Source of the DNA: TMED23 sp964643045
GTDB taxonomy: Bacteria; Pseudomonadota; Alphaproteobacteria; Rhodospirillales; UBA2165
Assembly: GCA_964643045.1 (NCBI GenBank)
Contig: CAZXSC010000144.1
Location: forward strand, 1 to 5,903
Direction of reading: 5' to 3'
Length of the DNA stretch: 5,903 nucleotides
The translations under genes were made by a program, and so were the position numbers. Below the pieces are notes generated by a model. The model searched no databases. It saw only the letters and a program-made list of their open reading frames with translations, and was not told the DNA's origin. Positions 1-5,472 of this stretch are shown piece after piece. How positions within the stretch are numbered: the first letter of the stretch is position 1; each line of letters begins with the position of its first letter.

Positions 1-2
1 CT

Positions 3-500
3 TTTTCTCTTCAAAAAATGAATATTGGCGGGCGCTTGATAGTCCGTCCACTGAACGATAATATTACATTTCTGCTAAATATGATTGAATACGCCAGCGG
101 CGAGCAATCCTTAATTGCGATCCGTTCAAGAGGTAAAATTCAACGTCCGTTTACCCGCGTCACAACATTATTTCAATCGGCTGAGAAGGAATTCAAGGAA
201 CAAGAATTGGCTTTGTCCAGGAAAGTTTCAGAAATTGAAAGCCGAATGGCGCAATATTCCAAGTCTGTAGCTGGCAGCAACATTGGGCGTTTACCAAAAG
301 ACGTAAAAGATTCTCTAATTAAATTCAGGCAAGAACTATTACCTGCGCGACGTGAACTACGTATGGTTCGTAGAAAAATTCGCGATCAAGTCGACAGTCT
401 GGGAAAACGCCTGGTGTTCATTAATCTTCTCGCTGGCCCCTTAGCCGTGTTAATTTTAGCTGGGGCCGTTTATATTTTTCGCCGGCGTAAGAAAATTTAA
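3..500 (+). CDS. GldG-family ABC transporter auxiliary protein, C-terminal part (5' end outside window)
   Basis: The reading frame is open to the left window edge, so the ATG at 18 is probably internal and the true start lies outside. What is visible is the tail of a protein of the GldG / ABC_transp_aux type, usually about 600 residues long and membrane anchored beside an ABC-2 type permease. Counting from the ATG, residues 12-45 hold the family-like stretch NDNITFLLNMIEYASG followed by IAIRSRGK and RPF. Residues 50-128 are highly charged and look like a coiled coil (KEFKEQELALSRKVSEIESR, later RRELRMVRRKIRDQ). One hydrophobic helix at about 132-154 ends in the basic tail FRRRKKI, consistent with a C-terminal membrane anchor with the tail in the cytoplasm. 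It converges with the LysR gene across a 47-base gap and is probably not part of the one-carbon cluster. Its substrate is unknown. Confidence 0.75.
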   Translation, partial: FSLQKMNIGGRLIVRPLNDNITFLLNMIEYASGEQSLIAIRSRGKIQRPFTRVTTLFQSAEKEFKEQELALSRKVSEIESRMAQYSKSVAGSNIGRLPKDVKDSLIKFRQELLPARRELRMVRRKIRDQVDSLGKRLVFINLLAGPLAVLILAGAVYIFRRRKKI

Positions 501-547
501 TACTGCCACCGTCGTTGAAGTTTTCTCGCTCGTCTGCGTAAGTGGAG

Positions 548-1459
548 TTACCCCCAATGTTCCTCAAGTTCACCAGAATCTTTTAATTCCTTGATGATCG
601 AAACCATTGCCCTGGCCATTGGCATCATAGGTTCGGTTGAAGACCAAACCAGCCCAACCTCTTGACTGACTTCAGGTTCAACAAGTTTAATTGCGCGCAC
701 ATTAGAGAATTTTTCAGAAGTCAATATAAAGTTCTGTGGGATCACCGTCACCAACCCAGCAAACATAACATGATAAATCAAGTTCATAATTGAATCTGAT
801 GTGACGTAAGACCTTGGTTTTTCGCCTGCTTTATCAAAGGCATCGTCAACAATTTTACGCTCATGAGTTGAGTCTGCCAAAAGACAAAGAGGTAGGGACG
901 CGGCTTCTTTCCAACTAATTGATGAAATACCCTCATATTCCTCTGTGTCAGGTACTAGGAGACTAAGTTTTTCATCATAGATATGCAAAGATCTTAAACC
1001 ACGCAACAACTCGGTTTGCATATAAGTGACGCCTACGTCAATAGTATACTTTTGAAGACCAATTATGGTTTTTTCAATGCCCATGAAATGAATATCAATC
1101 TCTACATCTGGATGGTTTTTATTTAATAGTCGGCTTAGTAAAGGCAAAAAAGGTGAACTGTTTGGCATTGCTCCCAAGCGAACACGACCTTCCAAACTCC
1201 CTTTCATAATTGAAAGTTCTGCCATCATCGCATCGTGCTGTGATAATACACGTTCGGCCCATTCTATAATTTGCTTGCCTTCGTTCGTGAATCCAAGAAA
1301 TCGTCGACCTCGTAAAACAATAGGAACTTGAAGTCTCAACTCTAGCTGTTTAATACCACTGGAAAGACTAGGTTGGGAAACATTACAACGCTGGGCTGCG
1401 CGCCCAAAATGTTCTTCTCGAGCGACGGCCACTAAATACTGTAATTGCCTAAATAGCAT
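548..1459 (-). CDS. LysR-family transcriptional regulator, FdsR-like
   Basis: Full-length LysR regulator of 303 residues, the usual size. The N-terminal winged helix-turn-helix spans about residues 1-60 (FGRAAQRCNVSQPSLSSGIKQLE), followed by a linker helix and a periplasmic-binding-protein-like effector domain from about 91 to 295. The segment VPIVLRGRRFLGFTNEG resembles the subfamily containing FdsR, which controls NAD-dependent formate dehydrogenase in Cupriavidus; this placement is from memory. It starts at an ATG preceded by AAGGTG (1465-1470 on the opposite strand) at a 5-base spacing. The gene is divergent from the panB-like gene across 643 bases, the classic arrangement for a LysR protein and its target. 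A perfect dyad 27 bases upstream of its start may serve autoregulation. The inducer is unknown; formate or another one-carbon or sulfonate metabolite would fit the context. Confidence 0.9.
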   Translation of the reverse strand: MLFRQLQYLVAVAREEHFGRAAQRCNVSQPSLSSGIKQLELRLQVPIVLRGRRFLGFTNEGKQIIEWAERVLSQHDAMMAELSIMKGSLEGRVRLGAMPNSSPFLPLLSRLLNKNHPDVEIDIHFMGIEKTIIGLQKYTIDVGVTYMQTELLRGLRSLHIYDEKLSLLVPDTEEYEGISSISWKEAASLPLCLLADSTHERKIVDDAFDKAGEKPRSYVTSDSIMNLIYHVMFAGLVTVIPQNFILTSEKFSNVRAIKLVEPEVSQEVGLVWSSTEPMMPMARAMVSIIKELKDSGELEEHWG

Positions 1460-1464
1460 ATTTA

Positions 1465-1470
1465 CACCTT
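1465..1470 (-). promoter_or_regulatory. Ribosome binding site of the LysR gene
   Basis: AAGGTG on the minus strand, five bases before the ATG at 1459. It supports this start codon. Confidence 0.6.
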
Positions 1471-1485
1471 TACCAGAGCAGATTC

Positions 1486-1500
1486 ATAGATGTTATCTAT
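1486..1500. promoter_or_regulatory. Candidate LysR operator (perfect dyad)
   Basis: ATAGAT-GTT-ATCTAT is a perfect inverted repeat with 6-base arms and a 3-base spacer. T at 1487 and A at 1499 satisfy the T-N11-A rule for LysR boxes. It lies 27 bases upstream of the LysR start codon, where an autoregulatory site would be expected. The match is seen in the sequence; binding is inferred, and AT-rich DNA produces such dyads by chance. Confidence 0.4.
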
Positions 1501-1668
1501 CATGCCTGTAATAAAAAACCAACGTAAACTTATTTTTCTGCAAAACTAAAAGTATATATAACTACGTAATCGTTTGACTTCATCGTGGCATGGAGAATTT
1601 TGCTTCCTGTCAAACCCCCGTACATAGCATTGACTATAATTTCTAGAGCTCACTAGTATATATAAACT

Positions 1669-1705
1669 AATTGTTTCATGGTTAATTGATACTACTAAAA
1701 CAATT
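1669..1705. repeat. Inverted repeat in the divergent intergenic region
   Basis: AATTGTTT (1669-1676) is exactly complementary in reverse to AAACAATT (1698-1705), with a 21-base loop. It could be an operator with two half-sites or a weak hairpin. Its function is unknown. Confidence 0.35.
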
Positions 1706-1909
1706 GAAGACTGGGAGAAAAGATTGAGGTTTTATTAGCTAAGTTTTGGAAATTCATGAATGTAGATCAAGTCTTATGGAAATTACAGTATTTATTTCAT
1801 TAAAAAGTAGCTATTAGACCTCAAAAACCAGTTTTCACAAAGTTCCTGACAGTTTCTAGTAGGCAACTTCAATTTAAATTTTCGTCTTATCTATCAGTTA
1901 CTTATGGGG

Positions 1910-1939
1910 TTGTATGTTTATGTTTATAGAGTGTACAAT
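1910..1939 (+). promoter_or_regulatory. Candidate sigma-70 promoter for the panB-like gene
   Basis: TTGTAT (1910-1915) and TACAAT (1934-1939) are separated by 18 bases and resemble -35 and -10 boxes. If it is used, the transcript would carry a leader of about 155 bases. The DNA is AT-rich and other weak combinations exist, so this is tentative. Confidence 0.3.
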
Positions 1940-1952
1940 AATTTAATATTAT
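1938..1952. promoter_or_regulatory. Short dyad overlapping the candidate panB-like promoter
   Basis: ATAAT-TTAAT-ATTAT is a 15-base dyad with 5-base arms, the same overall length as the dyad at 1486-1500. It overlaps the proposed -10 box and start site. It may be a regulator site, but the arms are pure A/T, so chance is a real alternative. Confidence 0.25.
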
Positions 1953-2088
1953 GGTTACATCGTTTAAATTTAGTTGATTCTAGATGGTCGATTCACAGCT
2001 TACTTGTCCCTACACGGTTCTACCAGGTAGCCATTCTAAGGTAAAAATGACTGCATTTTAATGATATTGAAAAATATTTAAACGCTAT

Positions 2089-2096
2089 AGGAAGGA
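2089..2096 (+). promoter_or_regulatory. Ribosome binding site of the panB-like gene
   Basis: AGGAAGGA, six bases before the ATG at 2103. It is the strongest ribosome binding site in the window and fixes the start of the panB-like gene. Confidence 0.75.
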
Positions 2097-2102
2097 AAAA
2101 TT

Positions 2103-3008
2103 ATGACTGATGCCCCTAAACGTAAAAAAGTTACAACGCGGACACTTGCAAAAAAAGTCAAAGACGGAGAACAAATTGTTCAAATGGCAATCTACGATTA
2201 TCGTAGTGCTGTTCTTGCTGACCGACTAGATATTGATATTCTTTGTGTATCAGATACGGGTGGGATGATTTTATTTGGGCACCAAAGCACAGTAACTGTT
2301 AGCTTTGATGAAGTTATGATGATGGCAAAATCCATTGATCGCGGTAGCCAATATGGTATGCGCATGGTTGACATGCCCTATTGGAGCTTTCATATATCCC
2401 CAGAACAAGCTGTTGAAAACGCTGGGCGATTTGTTCATGAAGCAAATACGGAAGTCATGAAATGTGAAGGTAATGCTGAGCACGCACGGAACATCGAAGC
2501 GATTGTAAAAGCAGGTATTCCAGTTCAGGGGCATATCGGTATTACCCCAATGCGCATCCCACAACTAGGTGGTTTTTTTGCCCAAGGTAAAGATGTTGAT
2601 AGCGCAAAACGTTTGGTTGATGATGCAATGGCATTCGTAGACGCTGGATGTTTTTCAATCCTTTGTGAGGTTACATCGCATGAGGTTTGTGAATATCTAA
2701 CAGAAACACTCTCAGTGCCGGTTATTAGCCTTGGAGCAGGCAACAAAGGGCACGGTGTCCATATCATCACATCGGATATTATGGGACTGTGGGAAGAACA
2801 TCTGCCACGTCACTCTAAAATCTATACTAATGTAATTCCAATCATGGAAGATGCCTTTACGCGTTACCGTGACGAAGTGCGCGAACATGTTTATCCTGGT
2901 CCAGAACATACAGTCTATATGAAAGACGATCAGCTTGAAGCTTTTGCTAAGGCTATGAAATGGGATTCCAAACTAGAAGAACTTGAACAGAGAAAATCGG
3001 GTTCTTAA
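2103..3008 (+). CDS. PanB-like protein (ketopantoate hydroxymethyltransferase family, PEP mutase fold)
   Basis: This 301-residue protein can be aligned by eye along its whole length with PanB, which transfers a hydroxymethyl group from methylene-tetrahydrofolate to a 2-oxo acid. Counterparts of key E. coli PanB residues are present. D51 in VSDTGGM matches metal-binding Asp45, D90 in VDMPY matches Asp84, K120 and E122 in MKCEGN match Lys112 and Glu114, H144 in GHIGITP matches His136, and E189 in ILCEV matches the catalytic Glu181. Differences include Thr for Ser after D51, GAGNKGHG (211-218) where PanB has a conserved Asp at the position of H217, and a charged C-terminal extension of about 30 residues after YPGPEH. 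An active aldolase or hydroxymethyltransferase is likely, but the acceptor may not be ketoisovalerate. No panC or other pantothenate gene lies beside it. It is divergent from LysR and convergent with the gcvT-like gene, suggesting a dedicated one-carbon role. Confidence 0.8.
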   Translation: MTDAPKRKKVTTRTLAKKVKDGEQIVQMAIYDYRSAVLADRLDIDILCVSDTGGMILFGHQSTVTVSFDEVMMMAKSIDRGSQYGMRMVDMPYWSFHISPEQAVENAGRFVHEANTEVMKCEGNAEHARNIEAIVKAGIPVQGHIGITPMRIPQLGGFFAQGKDVDSAKRLVDDAMAFVDAGCFSILCEVTSHEVCEYLTETLSVPVISLGAGNKGHGVHIITSDIMGLWEEHLPRHSKIYTNVIPIMEDAFTRYRDEVREHVYPGPEHTVYMKDDQLEAFAKAMKWDSKLEELEQRKSGS

Positions 3009-3034
3009 AAGATATAGCATTTTTAGGAGTTCTT

Positions 3035-3085
3035 GAGGCAGCGGACGAGATTATCATAATAAACCTTTAATAAGTCCACTGCCTC
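3035..3085. repeat. Inverted repeat between convergent genes, possible bidirectional terminator
   Basis: GAGGCAGCGGAC (3035-3046) pairs with GTCCACTGCCTC (3074-3085) with one C/A mismatch, giving a 7+4 base-pair stem. The 27-base loop contains its own dyad ATTAT-C-ATAAT (3050-3060). It lies between the ends of the panB-like and gcvT-like genes, where a shared terminator is expected. There is no T run directly after the stem on either strand, so it is not a standard rho-independent terminator. Confidence 0.45.
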
Positions 3086-3148
3086 TATCCAAAATCAATT
3101 ATCAATGCACGAGAGCGCCCTTAATCAAATATGCTATTAGGTCATAGC

Positions 3149-4156
3149 CTAAGCCCAATTTCCTCTAGGACGCGTCTTGGTCTTATCATAATAAGGTTTT
3201 TGAACTTCGATTAATTTGCTAAATATACCAAGTGGATCAATAAAATGTCTGTCTCCTTCAGCGTTATTTGTGACAACAAACCCGAGACCGAGACAGACTC
3301 CCTCAACATCTTGATGGCAAGCGGAGGTTACAGTAATAAAACCTGGTTGAGGGGCGACAATCTCTTGACTTGGACGCCATGAATCTAGTTTATCATCTGT
3401 CTCCGCCCGAAAACAGATCAAACGATAAGTAGGCGGTGAGAAAGTCTTCTCAGTGAAATTTCGAAGGCTAACGTCGTCAGCTGTAACTGGTAATTTAAAT
3501 TCATTATCAAAAAAAATGAATCCAGCTTCTATCCGCAGTCTATCTATCGCTGAGAACCCGCAAAGCTGTGCTTTATTTGACAAACCACTCCAGACTTGGG
3601 AGCAGTTCTCTATAGGCAAGATTATTTCAAAACCTCGCTCTCCAGTATAACCCAATCGACCGATAAGACAGGGTAATTTATTAATATGAAATTCTGCAAA
3701 ACCAAAGTAAGGAAGAGATGATAACCTTTCATAATCAACCAGGCCATTTAATACCTTCAATGAATCTGGTCCTTGGACAGCATAAATAGCAACTTTTTCG
3801 CTCAAATCTTCAACTTGGCAATCTTTATTGTTTTGACCGTATGCTAAAAGATCCTCTATATCTTTGAAAAGGCCACTCATGACAAGAAAGTTATCTGCGT
3901 TTATTTTCCAAACTGTTAGGTCCGAGCGTAAGTATCCCAACGAACTGCACGATAGCGCATACCTTATTTTTCCTGATTCCATATCCAATAAATTGCGATC
4001 AGTTATTTGAGCAATAACATCGAGAGAAGCTCTGCCAGAAATTCGGACTGAAAACATAAATGAAAAGTCAAATAATGCCGCTGAGGTTCTGCACGCAGCA
4101 ACTTCTGCAGAAACATTGCCGTAATCATTTATTAAATTTTCGAAGTCGAAACTCAA
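3149..4156 (-). CDS. GcvT-like aminomethyltransferase-family protein (folate-dependent)
   Basis: This 335-residue protein belongs to the GcvT / DmdA superfamily, whose members bind tetrahydrofolate and move methyl or methylene groups. Family signatures are YAVQGP (125-130), LPYFGFAEF (148-156), GRLGYTGERGFE (166-177) and IDRLRIEAGFIFF (204-216), with a C-terminal barrel-like domain ending PYYD (321-324). The folate-site segment reads GYLRSDLTV (74-82), where GcvT commonly has GGILDDL, so one Asp (D79) of the pair is kept and the other is Ser. The N-terminus is shorter than classical GcvT, lacking the usual LYDRHVALGA-like opening. The start is TTG at 4156: an in-frame stop sits four codons upstream with no ATG between, and no clear ribosome binding site is visible. 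No gcvH or gcvP is present, so a role in glycine cleavage is unlikely. It follows the ferredoxin gene after 256 bases. Confidence 0.8.
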   Translation of the reverse strand: MSFDFENLINDYGNVSAEVAACRTSAALFDFSFMFSVRISGRASLDVIAQITDRNLLDMESGKIRYALSCSSLGYLRSDLTVWKINADNFLVMSGLFKDIEDLLAYGQNNKDCQVEDLSEKVAIYAVQGPDSLKVLNGLVDYERLSSLPYFGFAEFHINKLPCLIGRLGYTGERGFEIILPIENCSQVWSGLSNKAQLCGFSAIDRLRIEAGFIFFDNEFKLPVTADDVSLRNFTEKTFSPPTYRLICFRAETDDKLDSWRPSQEIVAPQPGFITVTSACHQDVEGVCLGLGFVVTNNAEGDRHFIDPLGIFSKLIEVQKPYYDKTKTRPRGNWA

Positions 4157-4412
4157 TAGATAAATCTACATAAAATTTGAAGTTGGTGCCCAGATAATTG
4201 ACCAAAAGTTAAACTTCCTTCATGTTAACCATTAAGAATATTTAGTCAAAATTACTACAAGGTAGGTTTTTAGGCTGTATTTAGTCGAAGAATGGGTATG
4301 CGAGGTACAAGATAAACAATTAATTTAACAAGTTTCCATTTTTAGTCTTTAATTAGAAATCTTAAACAGATAATCAATTTATTCATTAAAACTATTTCGT
4401 TAATTATAAGCG
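4157..4412. other. Intergenic gap upstream of the gcvT-like gene
   Basis: 256 AT-rich bases with no open reading frame of note. It is long for a gap within an operon, so the gcvT-like gene may have its own promoter. It holds three copies of a TATTTAGTC-like string, listed separately. Confidence 0.5.
4239..4347. repeat. Three direct copies of a TATTTAGTC-like string
   Basis: TATTTAGTC occurs at 4239-4247 and 4278-4286, and TTTTTAGTC (one mismatch) at 4339-4347. On the minus strand, in the direction of the gcvT-like gene, they read GACTAAATA or GACTAAAAA. They lie upstream of that gene and could be regulator half-sites; the spacings of 39 and 61 bases are not regular. Confidence 0.3.
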
Positions 4413-4784
4413 CTAGCTAAAAAAATCATCATCATCAGTATCATCATCTGCCTCATCGTATTGGTATATCAATTCATCTTCCATTTTAATTAAGACTTTA
4501 TCGTCATCAAATTTTAACTCATAGATTAGCAATTCTTTTTCTGCCATCCCAAGCTTCTCACAGGAGCTCAAATTCCACTGCCATAAATGCTTAGAACAAG
4601 TTAACACTCCGTCCTCTATCAAGCCTGTTCCGGCAAGAGGTTCTTCCATGTGGGGACAAAGTGGCGGAAATGCTCTAAATCCATCACCATAATTAGCTAT
4701 TACAATAGATATTCCATCAATCTCAAATTGTTTTAATGTATTCTCCGGAATTTGATCAATGTTACAGACGTGTTTCCAACTCAT
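4413..4784 (-). CDS. msmC: Rieske [2Fe-2S] ferredoxin of an oxygenase, MsmC-like
   Basis: A soluble Rieske ferredoxin of 123 residues that would pass electrons to the oxygenase alpha subunit. The cluster ligands are C43 and H45 in CPHMEEPL and C63 and H66 in CSKHLWQW, separated by 17 residues between the pairs, which is normal for this fold. The segment HLWQWN and the overall length recall the toluene 4-monooxygenase ferredoxin TmoC as well as MsmC of methanesulfonate monooxygenase. There is no signal peptide or membrane segment. The C-terminus is an unusual acidic tail (residues 108-123, eight of them Asp) encoded by repeated ATC/GAT triplets. It starts at ATG with only a weak GGAAAAG upstream and lies 157 bases downstream of the beta-subunit gene. 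The ferredoxin call is firm; the substrate system is inferred from the neighbours. Confidence 0.85.
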   Translation of the reverse strand: MSWKHVCNIDQIPENTLKQFEIDGISIVIANYGDGFRAFPPLCPHMEEPLAGTGLIEDGVLTCSKHLWQWNLSSCEKLGMAEKELLIYELKFDDDKVLIKMEDELIYQYDEADDDTDDDDFFS

Positions 4785-4941
4785 TTATCTTTTCCAATTT
4801 AATTCTTTGGGAGTAAAAAGTGATTTGCTTTTTTTTATTTAAAATATTTGCGTACCAAACTTAGCAAGGAATCAAAAACTCTCACAATATTTTTTTATGG
4901 TTCTAATAAAGAGAGCACTTCCTGTAACTAAGTTCTAAATA
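4785..4941. other. Intergenic gap between beta subunit and ferredoxin genes
   Basis: 157 AT-rich bases with no recognisable gene. It contains several A and T runs and a weak CTCTC/GAGAG pair (4879-4883, 4911-4915) but no convincing terminator. An extra promoter or processing site for the ferredoxin gene is possible. Confidence 0.4.
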
Positions 4942-5439
4942 TTAGATTAGCACATGTGTTCCTTTATCAAGTCTTCGTGTATCTAGGCGCACTTCTCGTT
5001 CAATTAAATGAGCACTTTCCCCACCAATCTTGAGCTTATCAAGGTACTTTCCTAGCAAAAATAAACGTGTTCCACCTGAATCTATGTGTGAGTTATCGCC
5101 ATCATGCATATTCTGATATACGGCTAGTGATGTTACTGCTGTAGCAGTTTTGCCATCTTCACCAACATCCACTGTATATACAGAAGCGTGCCGCCTTAAT
5201 GGGGAATGATCAGAATTGAGTTTTGGAAGCATCTTAATTAAAGACCCAAGCTCTTTTTTATTATGAGAGAGATATTCCATATCCCGACGGATTTCTATGC
5301 TATATGCTTTAATGCTATAAATCATTGAATCATCGCAAAGATTGAGGAAATCTTCCCAATTTCCGTTATCCAAATAAAGACAAGAACGATAAACAACATC
5401 TGTTACTGAAGCGACAGCATCTGATTTCTTAGTATTCAT
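4942..5439 (-). CDS. msmB: Rieske oxygenase small (beta) subunit, MsmB-like
   Basis: 165 residues with the features of the ring-hydroxylating oxygenase beta subunit (NTF2/SnoaL-like cone fold), which packs under the alpha subunits and is structural, not catalytic. Characteristic are YLDNGNWEDFLNLCDDSMIYSI (residues 22-43), the RRDMEYLSHNKKEL helix (51-64), HSPLRRHASVYTV (78-90), and the C-terminal strand pattern GTRLFLLGKYLDKL (123-136) with IEREVRLDTRRLDKG (146-160). It starts at ATG, 33 bases after the alpha-subunit stop, so the two are surely co-transcribed. Placement as MsmB, rather than the small subunit of an aromatic dioxygenase, rests on the alpha-subunit resemblance and on the ferredoxin that follows. 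Confidence 0.8.
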   Translation of the reverse strand: MNTKKSDAVASVTDVVYRSCLYLDNGNWEDFLNLCDDSMIYSIKAYSIEIRRDMEYLSHNKKELGSLIKMLPKLNSDHSPLRRHASVYTVDVGEDGKTATAVTSLAVYQNMHDGDNSHIDSGGTRLFLLGKYLDKLKIGGESAHLIEREVRLDTRRLDKGTHVLI

Positions 5440-5472
5440 AGTATTTTTCTACCCAATCAATCAGTAATATCT

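Larger units (their letters stand above)
1460..2102. other. Long divergent intergenic region between LysR and panB-like genes
   Basis: This 643-base AT-rich stretch has no convincing open reading frame on either strand and no recognisable RNA gene. It must carry the promoters of both divergent genes. It contains a perfect 15-base dyad near the LysR start (1486-1500), an inverted repeat (1669-1705), a second short dyad (1938-1952), and a candidate promoter about 165 bases before the panB-like start. The ten-base string AGTATATATA occurs twice (1551-1560 and 1655-1664). The region is longer than a simple divergent LysR promoter needs, so a small RNA or a long leader cannot be excluded. Confidence 0.6.

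Noticed and set aside
1630..1640. Perfect TATAAT (1635-1640) as a -10 box
   Set aside because: The sequence about 17 bases upstream (AAACCC) is not a -35 box, and the adjoining TTGACT at 1630 overlaps it instead of being spaced from it.
2271..2909. Three minus-strand open frames inside the panB-like gene (97, 81 and 65 residues)
   Set aside because: They lie wholly inside a well-supported gene, resemble no family I recognise, and have no ribosome binding site of note.
3453..3650. Plus-strand open frame of 65 residues inside the gcvT-like gene
   Set aside because: It is antisense to a gene with clear family motifs and shows no protein-like features of its own.
3149..4156. Glycine cleavage T-protein (true gcvT)
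   Set aside because: No gcvH or gcvP nearby, N-terminus and folate-site motif differ from classical GcvT, and the neighbours are oxygenase genes.
4423..4460. ATC-rich tract as a CRISPR-like or satellite repeat
   Set aside because: It is the coding sequence for the Asp-rich end of the ferredoxin, in frame with the gene.
4874..4915. Possible terminator after the beta-subunit gene (CTCTC/GAGAG followed by T run on the minus strand)
   Set aside because: The stem is only five base pairs with a 27-base loop, too weak to call.
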